A stretch of 13,576 bases of DNA from Oscillospiraceae bacterium (lineage in GTDB: Bacteria; Bacillota; Clostridia; Oscillospirales; Oscillospiraceae). The stretch covers positions 1 through 13,576 of the forward strand of contig JAITQY010000110.1 of assembly GCA_031288675.1 (NCBI GenBank), written 5' to 3'. How positions within the stretch are numbered: the stretch's first letter is position 1; the number at the start of each line of letters is the position of its first letter. The notes below the pieces were generated by a model. It saw nothing but the letters and a program-made list of their open reading frames with translations. It was not told the origin of the DNA and did no database searches. Both the position numbers and the translations under genes were made by a program. Below are positions 1-7,266 of the stretch, in pieces.

Positions 1-1
1 G

Positions 2-232
2 GTCGTTAATATGCTCGGCGCTATGCCTGCAAAAAGCGGACCGGTGGGTTTTATCCTCTTCATTATCATCTTCGCGTTCGGACATGCTTTTAATATAGGG
101 CTTAATGTTATCGGTACATTTATTCACGCGGCAAGACTTCAATATTTGGAGTTTTACGGCAAATTCTTTGAAGAGGGCGGAAAGCCGTTCAAACCGTTAT
201 CTATTAAAACTAAATACGTAGATATACAATAA
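2..232 (+). CDS. ntpI: V-type ATP synthase subunit I, C-terminal end (partial)
   Basis: This is the last 76 codons of the large membrane stator subunit (a/I) of a V/A-type ATPase; the gene begins before the window and its frame is open from base 2. The fragment has a hydrophobic last transmembrane helix followed by a short polar tail. The stretch FGHAFNIGLNVIGTFIHAAR, then LQYLEF, is the typical C-terminal signature of the family. In known enzymes subunit I forms the half-channels that carry Na+ or H+ to the K ring. The arginine in HAARLQ probably corresponds to the second of the two conserved stator arginines (E. hirae NtpI R629); this is from memory of the family, not an alignment. It is followed after 22 bases by the K subunit gene, as in other V-ATPase operons. 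The stop is TAA at 230-232. Confidence 0.93.
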   Translation, partial: VVNMLGAMPAKSGPVGFILFIIIFAFGHAFNIGLNVIGTFIHAARLQYLEFYGKFFEEGGKPFKPLSIKTKYVDIQ

Positions 233-254
233 CTCAACAAGGAGGAAACAGAGA

Positions 255-746
255 ATGGAAGCTTTTTTAACTGGTTTCGGAGGTGCGGGTCTCGCGTTTT
301 TGGGGGCTGGTCTTACGGCTTTACTGTGTTGTATCGGTTCAGCGAAAGGTACGGGTATAGTCGGTGAGGCTGTTGCGGGATTACTGTCAGAAGACCCGTC
401 TGCTTCCGGCAAATGTACTCTCTATCAGGTAATGCCGGGAACGCAGGGACTGTACGGAATAGTTATCTTCTTCATTACGCTGATTCAAATGGGAGTATTC
501 GGAGGAAACGCCGATTTAACCGCCATTACCGTTACCAAGGGACTTAGCTATTTCGCGGCGTGTCTGCCGATGATGTTCGGCGGATTCCTGTCGGCTATCT
601 ATCAGGGACGCGTTGCGGCGGGATGTATTAATCTGGTCGCGAAACAGCCGGATAACAGTTCCAGAGGTATGATGCACGTAGTTATCGTAGAGTTTTACGC
701 GATACTTCCGCTGCTTGCGTCGATTCTCGTGCTTATCAACCTTTGA
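255..746 (+). CDS. ntpK: V-type ATP synthase subunit K (rotor ring, Na+-type)
   Basis: This is the membrane rotor (proteolipid) subunit, 163 residues, a duplicated hairpin with four transmembrane helices like the 156-residue E. hirae NtpK. The ATG at 255 follows a strong ribosome site (AAGGAGGA, 239-246). The first repeat carries GSAKG (28-32) and PGTQGLYG (61-68) and has no ion-binding carboxylate in its second helix. The second repeat carries AIYQGRVAAG and VEFYAIL, with the essential carboxylate at E146. Residues matching the E. hirae Na+ site are T63, Q64, Y67, Q117 and E146. The leucine that donates a backbone oxygen there is M60 here. This points to Na+ rather than H+ as the coupling ion. 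The loop between helices 2 and 3 is about seven residues longer than in E. hirae. It lies between I and E in the usual operon order. Confidence 0.95.
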   Translation: MEAFLTGFGGAGLAFLGAGLTALLCCIGSAKGTGIVGEAVAGLLSEDPSASGKCTLYQVMPGTQGLYGIVIFFITLIQMGVFGGNADLTAITVTKGLSYFAACLPMMFGGFLSAIYQGRVAAGCINLVAKQPDNSSRGMMHVVIVEFYAILPLLASILVLINL

Positions 747-762
747 TTGGGATTGCTTTGCA

Positions 763-1197
763 ATGAAGGGAATTGAAAAAATTACCGCTAAAATAATCGA
801 AGAGGCAAACGAAGCCGCCGCCGCTAAAATAAAAGACGCGGAAAGCGAAGCGGCCGCGATTGCGGAGAGCTATGCCGCTATCGCTGAAGCCGAAACCGAT
901 AAGATACTTGACGCCGGCAAGACGGAAGCGTCGCGCCTTACGGAGCGTTTGGCGGCTGCCGCGCAGACGGAATCCAAGAAAGCCGTTCTTGCCGAAAAGC
1001 AGACGCTTATCAGGGAAGCTTTCTCTATTGCTGAGGCGGAGCTGAGCAAGCTTCCGGACAGCGATAAGCTGAATGTCACGCGGGTGATGCCGGACGGTTC
1101 CGTTCAGCACAAGCGCGACACAGAAGCGGTACTGGCTCAGCGTCAGGCGGAGCTTACTCCGCGTGTTGCGGAGATACTCTTCGCGGAGGAAACCTAA
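763..1197 (+). CDS. ntpE: V-type ATP synthase subunit E (short peripheral stalk)
   Basis: This is the peripheral-stalk subunit E, which with G/H tethers the catalytic head to subunit I. I start it at the ATG at 763 (144 residues): MKGIEKITAKIIEEA is a normal E start, while an upstream TTG at 715 would lie inside K. The ribosome site is weak (GGGA about 11 bases upstream), so translation may depend on coupling to K, whose stop is 16 bases before. Residues 1-95 are an alanine- and charge-rich coiled coil. The C-terminal head is only about 45 residues, whereas the family usually has about 190-200 residues in all. After LSKLP (94-98) it goes almost directly to MPDGSV and then AELTPRVAEILF (129-140), which matches the normal end of the family. 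About 50 residues of the head appear to be missing, in frame. Confidence 0.86.
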   Translation: MKGIEKITAKIIEEANEAAAAKIKDAESEAAAIAESYAAIAEAETDKILDAGKTEASRLTERLAAAAQTESKKAVLAEKQTLIREAFSIAEAELSKLPDSDKLNVTRVMPDGSVQHKRDTEAVLAQRQAELTPRVAEILFAEET

Positions 1198-2231
1198 TGC
1201 CGGGTTACATTGTAATGACTTCCAAAAGAGCCAAACCGCCGAAGGATACAGACTATCTGTTCCTGTCTGCGTATGTCCGGGCAAAGGAGACAAGGCTTAT
1301 TGGGCGTTCCGCTTTGGAGCGTATGCTTGACGCTCGCGGCTCGGACGGAGCTGCGCGGATAATTGAGGAAGTGTGGGGCGTAAAAATCGGCTCCGACACA
1401 TTGAACGCAAACGAATTAGAAACGATTCTTTCGGCTCACCGCCGCGCAATTTTGGCGGATATGTTAAAGTTATCCCCAAATAAGAAAATTGTAGAATTTT
1501 TCTGCCTGAAATACGATTATCACAACGCTAAAACTTTGGTCAAAGCGCGCGCGGCGGACGTACAGGGCGAACACCTTCTTCAAGACTGCGGACGGGTTGA
1601 TTTAGCAAAGCTGAAAACGGCGTTTCTGCTTGGGGATTTCCGTTCTCTGCCCCTAACGCTTGCCAATGCTGTCACGGAGGCGTCTGAAGTCCTTGCGCAA
1701 AGCGGAGAGCCGGGACTGGCGGATTTTATACTTGATAAAGCATACTTTGCCGAGCTTGCGGAATATGCCGCCGCAACAAGAAGCGAGTTTTTAATTAACT
1801 ATATGCGCCTTGTTATAGACACGGCAAACCTCCGCGCGGTTGTCAGGGCTATACGCGGCGGAGCGGATTATACTCCGGCGCTTGCGGACGGCGGCAGCGT
1901 TGAGGTTCGCCGCATACTTGCGGCTAAGCGCGGCGATACCGCCGGAATTACGGCTATGTACAGGAATACAGAGCTTGCTCCGGTATTAGACGCTGCCGTT
2001 ACTGCCGCTTCAGAGGGCTCTTTGACGGAGTTTGAGCGTTTATGCGACAATGTGCTTGTGCGTTATCTGTCACAGGCAAGACGTACAGGATTCAGCGAGA
2101 AGCCGCTTATAGCGTATCTTGGCGCGGTGGAGAGCGAGATTTCCGCCGTAAGGACGGTTATGACCGGACAGTTGGCGGGGATTCCGGCTGACACGATCCG
2201 GACGCGGCTTAGGGAGGCTTACAGAGAATGA
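1197..2231 (+). CDS. ntpC: V-type ATP synthase subunit C (central-axis socket)
   Basis: This is the C (d-type) subunit that sits on the K ring and receives the central D/F shaft; 344 residues, compared with about 335 in E. hirae. It is mostly alpha-helical, with no transmembrane segment. Family-like stretches include YLFLSAYVRAKETRLIG near the start, FFCLKYDYHNAKTLVKAR near residues 100-117, and a helical repeat ending in FSEKPLIAYLGAVESEISAVR, typical of the C-terminal end of this family. Its ATG overlaps the last base of the E stop codon (TAATG), which implies translational coupling. Its own end overlaps F by four bases. The position between E and F is standard for bacterial V-ATPase operons. 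Confidence 0.93.
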   Translation: MPGYIVMTSKRAKPPKDTDYLFLSAYVRAKETRLIGRSALERMLDARGSDGAARIIEEVWGVKIGSDTLNANELETILSAHRRAILADMLKLSPNKKIVEFFCLKYDYHNAKTLVKARAADVQGEHLLQDCGRVDLAKLKTAFLLGDFRSLPLTLANAVTEASEVLAQSGEPGLADFILDKAYFAELAEYAAATRSEFLINYMRLVIDTANLRAVVRAIRGGADYTPALADGGSVEVRRILAAKRGDTAGITAMYRNTELAPVLDAAVTAASEGSLTEFERLCDNVLVRYLSQARRTGFSEKPLIAYLGAVESEISAVRTVMTGQLAGIPADTIRTRLREAYRE

Positions 2232-2554
2232 GCGAGAACTATAAAATTGCCGTGATAGGCGATAAAGACAGCGTAACCGCGTTTAAGGTATTGGGGCTAA
2301 GCGCGTTCGCTTGTGAAGATGCGGCGGAAGCTAAACAGCTCTTACGGGGGCTGAAGCGCGGAGACAAAGGCAGTTATGCTGTGATTTACATTACCGAGCA
2401 GCTTGCGGCGGAATTACCTGATGAAGTCGCCGCGTTTCGCGAAATCGCCGTACCGGCGCTGATACTTATACCGTCGAAAGGCGGCTCGCTGGGGTTAGGA
2501 TTGGATACGCTTATGGCGGCGGCGGAACGCGCCGCAGGCACAAAACTATTTTAG
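2228..2554 (+). CDS. ntpG: V-type ATP synthase subunit F (central shaft)
   Basis: This small soluble subunit binds D to form the rotating central axis inside the A3B3 head; 108 residues, normal for the family (about 100-110). In E. hirae it is named NtpG; the general name is subunit F (atpF/vatF). The N-terminal KIAVIGDKDSVTAFKVLGL is the typical first strand and helix of this Rossmann-like fold. It is followed by the EEA-like acidic helix and by YAVIYITEQLA (about 51-61) and VPALILIPSKGG (about 75-86), the characteristic central strands with the IP-K loop. It overlaps the C gene by ATGA. A 69-base spacer follows before A, the longest gap inside this operon. Confidence 0.93.
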   Translation: MSENYKIAVIGDKDSVTAFKVLGLSAFACEDAAEAKQLLRGLKRGDKGSYAVIYITEQLAAELPDEVAAFREIAVPALILIPSKGGSLGLGLDTLMAAAERAAGTKLF

Positions 2555-2562
2555 TAATCAGA

Positions 2563-2580
2563 TATTTGCGTACGAAAATA
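2563..2580. repeat. Imperfect palindrome in the F-A spacer
   Basis: In the 69-base gap between the F and A genes there is an 18-base dyad centred on CGTACG (2569-2574), with flanking arms TATTT and AAATA; eight of nine base pairs match. It could be a protein-binding site or a weak RNA hairpin. It has no T-run after it, so it is not an intrinsic terminator. I see no convincing -35/-10 pair in this gap. Chance occurrence is possible because the arms are AT-rich. Confidence 0.3.
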
Positions 2581-2606
2581 CATTTAGGCTGTTTAACTCG
2601 TCGATT

Positions 2607-2614
2607 GGGGAGGA
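2607..2614 (+). promoter_or_regulatory. Ribosome binding site fixing the TTG start of subunit A
   Basis: GGGGAGGA lies nine bases before a TTG at 2624. No in-frame ATG or GTG occurs between this site and the conserved N-terminus (GKIIKVSGPLVV), so TTG is the start. The strong site probably compensates for the weak start codon of a subunit needed in three copies. Confidence 0.7.
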
Positions 2615-2623
2615 ATAGGAAAA

Positions 2624-4396
2624 TTGGGCAAGATAATTAAGGTATCAGGACCGCTTGTAGTTGCGGAAGGTCTTGCGGACGCGGGAATGGCGGACGTCGT
2701 TTTGGTCGGCGCGCAAAAGCTTCGCGGCGAGATACTGACGATGACTGGCGACCGCGCGAGTATTCAGGTATATGAAGAGACGGCTGGACTTGGTCCGGGC
2801 GCGGAAGTCGTAACTACCGGTTCGCCGCTGTCGGTAGAACTCGGTCCGGGACTGCTTGACAATATTTATGACGGCATTCAGCGCCCGTTAGAGGAAATAC
2901 GCGATATTTGCGGAGATACTCTTACGCGCGGAATAGACATTCCCGCGCTGAACAGGCAGAAGCTTTGGGAATTTAAGCCCGTCGCGGAAGTAGGCGCGTC
3001 AGTGAGCGGCGGCGATATTATCGGTACGGTGCAGGAGACAAGCGCGATTGAACATCGCATTATGGTTCCGCACGGAGTGACCGGAACTATACAGAGCATT
3101 GAGCAGGGTGCGTTCAAAGTTACTGACGTAGTCGCTAAAATTAAATCTGCGGACGGAAAAGTCACTGAGGTTACAATGATGCAGAAATGGGGCGTGCGTA
3201 AAGGACGTCCCTATAAGCATAAAAATCTGCCGGAGGTTCCGCTTCAGAGCGGACAGCGCGTAATAGACACGCTGTTCCCCCTTGCAAAGGGAGGTACGGC
3301 TGCGGTACCGGGTCCGTTTGGCTCCGGAAAGACGGTCGTTCAGCACGCGCTGGCGAAATGGAGCGACGTGGATGTTGTAGTATATATCGGATGCGGCGAG
3401 CGCGGAAACGAGATGACGGACGTTTTGATGGAGTTTCCGGAACTTACCGACCCTAAGACTGGCGAGCCGCTTATGAAGCGCACATGCCTTATAGCTAATA
3501 CGTCCGATATGCCGGTTGCGGCGCGTGAGGCAAGCATTTACACGGGGATTACGATTGCAGAATATTACCGTGATATGGGATATGACGTTGCGATTATCGC
3601 GGACAGTACTTCGCGCTGGGCGGAAGCGCTGCGTGAGATGTCCGGACGATTAGAGGAGATGCCGGGTGAAGAGGGTTATCCGGCATATTTGTCGAGCCGT
3701 TTGGCGCAGTTTTATGAGCGCGCGGGTTCTATTGAGTGCGTGTGTTCTGACGATAATCCGCGTTCCGGCAGCCTTACGGCAATCGGAGCGGTATCGCCGC
3801 CGGGCGGAGACACGTCGGAGCCGGTCTCACAAGCTACGCTGCGTATAGTTAAGGTGTTCTGGGGCTTGGACGCGTCGCTTGCGCGCGCGCGGCACTTCCC
3901 GGCAATCAACTGGCTGAACAGCTACTCGCTGTATCTTGACAATTTGCAGGGCTGGTATGATGAAAATCTCGGCGAGCAGTTCTTGGCAAACCGCGCTAAG
4001 ACGGTATCCCTGTTACAGGAGGAGAGCAGTTTGCAGGAGATCGTGAAGCTTGTCGGGCAAGATTCTCTTTCTCCGGAGGACAGATTGACGCTTGAAACGG
4101 CAAAGATGATACGCGAGGACTATTTGCAGCAGAACGCGTTCGTAGATATTGACAGCTTTTCAAGCTATGACCGTCAGGCGAAAATGCTTGCGATGATACT
4201 GCAATTCGATCAGCTTGCGCGGACTGCGCTCGGCGCCGGTACGGATATGAAGAAGATTCTTGCCGTCAGCAGCAAAGCGCGTATAGCGCGTGCCAAGACG
4301 GTTGAGGAAGACTGCTATCAGGATGAATACGCCGGCATTGCGGCGAATATAACGGCGGAACTAAAAGCTCTTGCTGCGGGAGGTGACGCGGAATGA
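2624..4396 (+). CDS. ntpA: V-type ATP synthase catalytic subunit A
   Basis: This is the ATP-hydrolysing (or -synthesising) subunit of the A3B3 head; 590 residues, the family's normal length. The start is TTG at 2624. The N-terminal barrel begins KIIKVSGPLVVAEG. The bulge or non-homologous region characteristic of A subunits spans roughly 110-200 (EFKPVAEVG, GDIIGTVQET, MVPHGVTGTI, MMQKWGVRKGRPY). The P-loop is GPFGSGKT at 230-237. GCGERGNEM (256-264) carries the catalytic Glu-Arg pair, and IIADSTSRWAEALRE (about 324-338) holds the Walker B region. GYPAYLSSRLAQFYERAG (about 351-368) is also diagnostic. All catalytic motifs appear intact. The gene overlaps B by four bases (ATGA), as expected for subunits made in 1:1 ratio. 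Confidence 0.98.
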   Translation: MGKIIKVSGPLVVAEGLADAGMADVVLVGAQKLRGEILTMTGDRASIQVYEETAGLGPGAEVVTTGSPLSVELGPGLLDNIYDGIQRPLEEIRDICGDTLTRGIDIPALNRQKLWEFKPVAEVGASVSGGDIIGTVQETSAIEHRIMVPHGVTGTIQSIEQGAFKVTDVVAKIKSADGKVTEVTMMQKWGVRKGRPYKHKNLPEVPLQSGQRVIDTLFPLAKGGTAAVPGPFGSGKTVVQHALAKWSDVDVVVYIGCGERGNEMTDVLMEFPELTDPKTGEPLMKRTCLIANTSDMPVAAREASIYTGITIAEYYRDMGYDVAIIADSTSRWAEALREMSGRLEEMPGEEGYPAYLSSRLAQFYERAGSIECVCSDDNPRSGSLTAIGAVSPPGGDTSEPVSQATLRIVKVFWGLDASLARARHFPAINWLNSYSLYLDNLQGWYDENLGEQFLANRAKTVSLLQEESSLQEIVKLVGQDSLSPEDRLTLETAKMIREDYLQQNAFVDIDSFSSYDRQAKMLAMILQFDQLARTALGAGTDMKKILAVSSKARIARAKTVEEDCYQDEYAGIAANITAELKALAAGGDAE

Positions 4397-5769
4397 TTAA
4401 AGAATATCAGACAATACGTGAGGTTTCGGGACCCTTGATGATAGTCAAGGGCGTGGATAACGTAACATACGACGAGCTTGCGGAAATCGAGCTTTCAAAC
4501 GGTGAACACCGCCGCTGTAAGGTGCTTGAGGTCAACGGAAGCGACGCGGTGGTTCAGCTGTTTGAATCCAGCGCGGGCATTAATCTTGCGGAAAGCAAGG
4601 TTCGGTTTCTCGGACACGGGATGAGACTTGGTGTAAGCGAGGATATGTTAGGGCGCGTATTTGACGGTATGGGACGACCGATAGACGGAGGTCCGGAAAT
4701 CCTTGCCGAAAAATATATAGACGTTAACGGACTGCCGATGAACCCTGCGGCGCGTAACTATCCGTCCGAATTTATTCAAACCGGAGTTTCGGCGATAGAC
4801 GGACTTAATACGCTTGTGCGCGGACAGAAGCTGCCGATATTCAGCGGGTCGGGTCTTCCGCACGCTCAGCTTGCGGCGCAAATCGCGCGTCAGGCTAAGG
4901 TACGCGGAACGGATAGCAGCTTTGCCGTTTGCTTCGCGGCGGTAGGAATCACCTTTGAGGAGTCTGAATACTTCGTGCGGGAGTTTAAGCGTACAGGCGC
5001 AATCGACCGTACAGTGCTGTTTACGAACCTTGCTAACGATCCCGCGGTAGAGCGCATAGCGACTCCGCGTATGTGCCTTACGGCGGCTGAGTATTTGGCG
5101 TTTGAGAAAAATATGCACGTTCTTGTAATCATTACGGACATTACGAACTACGCCGAAGCGCTGCGTGAGGTATCGGCGGCGCGTAAGGAGGTACCCGGAC
5201 GGCGCGGTTATCCCGGGTATCTGTATACTGACCTTGCGACGATGTACGAGCGCGCTGGACGGCGCAGGGGTTCGGAGGGTTCGATTACAATGATTCCGAT
5301 TTTGACAATGCCGGAGGACGACCTTACGCACCCGATCCCGGACTTAACCGGATACATTACAGAGGGTCAGATTATTCTCTCACGCGAGCTTTATCTGAAG
5401 AATGTAATGCCGCCGGTGGACGTTTCAAGCTCGCTGTCACGCCTGAAAGACAAGGGAATCGGAGAGGGCAAGACCCGTGAAGACCACAGCGGCACGATGA
5501 ATCAGCTGTTCGCGGCGTACAGTGCGGGCAAAGACGCGCGCGAGCTTGCGACTATACTCGGCGAGAGCGCGTTGTCGGACGTTGACAAGCTGTACGCGAA
5601 GTTCGCGGAGCAGTTCGAGGACGCTTACGTCGGGCAGGGATTTGATAGTGACCGCAGCATTGAAGAGACACTTGACATCGGCTGGAAGCTGCTTTCTATC
5701 CTGCCGGTTACGGAGCTTAAACGTATAAAGACGGAGCATATTGACAAATATCTTCCGAAAGCGGAGTGA
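4393..5769 (+). CDS. ntpB: V-type ATP synthase subunit B (non-catalytic nucleotide-binding)
   Basis: This subunit alternates with A in the hexameric head; 458 residues, the same length as E. hirae NtpB. The N-terminus has the REVSGPLMIVKGV barrel. The degenerate phosphate loop is SGSGLPHAQLA (151-161) in place of a Walker A motif, as normal for B. ITDITNYAEALREVSAARKE (about 247-266), GRRGYPGYLYTDLA (269-282) and SLSRLKDKGIGEGKTREDH (347-365) are family signatures. R350 lies where the E. hirae arginine finger R350 contributes to the A-subunit active site. No damage is seen. The stop codon TGA (5767-5769) is only two bases before the nadC ATG. In most V-ATPase operons the D subunit would follow B directly; here nadC intervenes. 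Confidence 0.98.
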   Translation: MIKEYQTIREVSGPLMIVKGVDNVTYDELAEIELSNGEHRRCKVLEVNGSDAVVQLFESSAGINLAESKVRFLGHGMRLGVSEDMLGRVFDGMGRPIDGGPEILAEKYIDVNGLPMNPAARNYPSEFIQTGVSAIDGLNTLVRGQKLPIFSGSGLPHAQLAAQIARQAKVRGTDSSFAVCFAAVGITFEESEYFVREFKRTGAIDRTVLFTNLANDPAVERIATPRMCLTAAEYLAFEKNMHVLVIITDITNYAEALREVSAARKEVPGRRGYPGYLYTDLATMYERAGRRRGSEGSITMIPILTMPEDDLTHPIPDLTGYITEGQIILSRELYLKNVMPPVDVSSSLSRLKDKGIGEGKTREDHSGTMNQLFAAYSAGKDARELATILGESALSDVDKLYAKFAEQFEDAYVGQGFDSDRSIEETLDIGWKLLSILPVTELKRIKTEHIDKYLPKAE

Positions 5770-5771
5770 TT

Positions 5772-6602
5772 ATGAATCTTGACCAACTGATTAAATACGC
5801 GTTGGAAGAAGACGCAGGTACAGGTGATATAACGACGCTTGCGTGCGTTGCGCCGGATGCGCGGAGTACCGCGCGGCTTGTCGCCAAAGAAAGCGGCGTA
5901 CTGTGCGGATTAGATGTATTCCGCCGCGTTTATGAGCTTATTGACGCGGATGTTGTTCTTACGGCTTATAAGAGCGACGGCGATACGCTTGAATATGGCG
6001 GCGTTATCGCAGCGGTCAGCGGATTAAGCCGCGCTATGCTTACCGGAGAGCGCGTTGCGCTGAATCTGCTTCAGCACCTTAGCGGAGTTGCGACGCGGAC
6101 GCGGAATTTTCAGGCTCAAATCGGAGAGTATCCGGCTAAAGTCGTGGATACCCGCAAGACGATACCCGGTCTTCGCGCGCTTGACAAGTACGCGGTAAGG
6201 GTCGGCGGCGGAGCGAATCACCGCTTTAATCTCGCGGACGGTATTTTAATCAAGGATAATCACATTAAGGCGGCGGGCGGAATTGCAAACGCGGTTAGCC
6301 GCGCAAGGGACCTCGCGCCTTTTACGCTTAAAATTGAGGTGGAATGCGAAACGCTTGAAATGGTTGAAGAAGCGCTTGCCGCCGGTGCGGACGTTATTAT
6401 GCTTGACAATATGCCGGTTGCGATGATGACTGCGGCTGTAAAGAAAATTCGCGGAATCGCGCCGAAAACGGTCATAGAGGCTTCCGGCAATATGGATACA
6501 AAAAACCTTGCGGAGGTTGCGGCGTGCGGTGTGGACGTGATTTCGGTCGGCGCGCTTACGCACAGCGTCAAGGCATTGGATATAAGCCTAAAGTTTGATT
6601 AA
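5772..6602 (+). CDS. nadC: Quinolinate phosphoribosyltransferase (carboxylating)
   Basis: This enzyme converts quinolinate and PRPP to nicotinate mononucleotide, CO2 and pyrophosphate in de novo NAD synthesis in the cytoplasm. The 276-residue length is normal. Family motifs appear in order: EDAGTGDITT (13-22), ERVALNLLQHLSG (93-105), DTRKTIPGLRALDKYAV (126-142), GGGANHR (145-151), LIKDNHI (159-165), IEVEC (188-192), MLDN (210-213) and EASGN (236-240). Substrate-binding basic residues are all present. I prefer the ATG at 5772 because GGAG (5763-5766) sits five bases before it; a GTG at 5766 would overlap that site and the B stop. It lies within the V-ATPase operon between B and D, which is not its usual place. 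Its product feeds NaAD, the substrate for NPN cofactor synthesis, and larE/larC lie just downstream. nadA and nadB are not in the window. Confidence 0.96.
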   Translation: MNLDQLIKYALEEDAGTGDITTLACVAPDARSTARLVAKESGVLCGLDVFRRVYELIDADVVLTAYKSDGDTLEYGGVIAAVSGLSRAMLTGERVALNLLQHLSGVATRTRNFQAQIGEYPAKVVDTRKTIPGLRALDKYAVRVGGGANHRFNLADGILIKDNHIKAAGGIANAVSRARDLAPFTLKIEVECETLEMVEEALAAGADVIMLDNMPVAMMTAAVKKIRGIAPKTVIEASGNMDTKNLAEVAACGVDVISVGALTHSVKALDISLKFD

Positions 6603-6615
6603 GAGGTAATCTGTA

Positions 6616-7263
6616 ATGGCGTCAACGGCTATAAAACCTACCCGAATGGAGCTGAACCGTCTTAGAGCAAGGCTCAAGACGGCAGCGCGCGGACATAAGC
6701 TTCTTAAAGATAAGCGCGACGAGCTTATGCGCCAGTTTATGCTTATCGTCAAGCAAAACAAAGAACTGCGCGAGCTTGTAGAGATTAAGCTGTCCAACGC
6801 GCAGGGCGCTCTTAGCGTTGCGGCGGCGATTATGTCTCCGGAGGCTTTGGAGCAGGCGTTGCTGTATCCTAACCGGCGCGTGGAAGTCGGAATAAGCTAC
6901 CGTAACCTGATGGGCGTCAATGTGCCGGAATATGATTTCCGCACGCAGGGAGACAGCAGCGCGCTTCCATACGGATATGCAATGACGTCGGGAGAACTTG
7001 ACGACGCGATTTCTAATTTGACGGAGACGTTTACCGATATGTTAGAGCTTGCAAGAATAGAGAAAACGGTTCAGTTACTGGCAATTGAAATCGAAAAAAC
7101 GAGACGCAGGGTCAACGCTTTAGAGTATGTTATGATTCCGGAGTTACAGACAAATATTAAATATATCCGTATGAAGCTTGAAGAAAACGAGCGGGGAAAC
7201 ATTACCCGTCTGATGAAAGTTAAAGACGCGATTCTTCAGGAAGCGCACGATTATGAGGGCTAA
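6616..7263 (+). CDS. ntpD: V-type ATP synthase subunit D (central shaft)
   Basis: This long antiparallel coiled-coil subunit forms the rotating shaft with F and couples the A3B3 head to the C/K rotor; 215 residues, usual for the family. The N-terminal helix has the diagnostic PTRMELNRLRARLKTAARGHKLLKDKRDELMRQF (about 8-41). The C-terminal helix has TRRRVNALEYVMIPELQTNIKYIRMKLEENER (about 161-192), the most conserved part of D. The middle portion (about 85-125) is the variable globular region. The ribosome site is AAGAGG (6601-6606), nine bases before the ATG, and the gene begins 13 bases after the nadC stop. It is the last ATPase gene in this run; larE begins three bases after its stop. No H or J accessory genes follow. 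Confidence 0.97.
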   Translation: MASTAIKPTRMELNRLRARLKTAARGHKLLKDKRDELMRQFMLIVKQNKELRELVEIKLSNAQGALSVAAAIMSPEALEQALLYPNRRVEVGISYRNLMGVNVPEYDFRTQGDSSALPYGYAMTSGELDDAISNLTETFTDMLELARIEKTVQLLAIEIEKTRRRVNALEYVMIPELQTNIKYIRMKLEENERGNITRLMKVKDAILQEAHDYEG

Positions 7264-7266
7264 AAT

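Noticed and set aside
715..762. Upstream TTG start extending subunit E by 16 residues
   Set aside because: It would overlap K, lacks a ribosome site, and the extension is unlike any subunit E; the ATG at 763 matches the family start.
736..1293. A 185-codon open frame on the minus strand opposite subunit E
   Set aside because: It is antisense to a clear V-ATPase gene, has no recognisable family sequence, and its composition is that expected from the GCG/GAA-rich coding strand.
4843..4875. Loss of Walker A in subunit B as a sign of damage
   Set aside because: SGSGLPHAQLA is the normal degenerate loop of V-ATPase B subunits.
4648..5331. A 227-codon open frame on the minus strand opposite subunit B
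   Set aside because: It lies wholly within a strongly conserved gene, is Arg/Ser-rich without a domain pattern, and has no operon context on that strand.
5766..5768. GTG start for nadC overlapping the B stop codon
   Set aside because: It overlaps the GGAG that serves the ATG at 5772; the ATG gives the normal MNLDQLI start. It would add only two residues.
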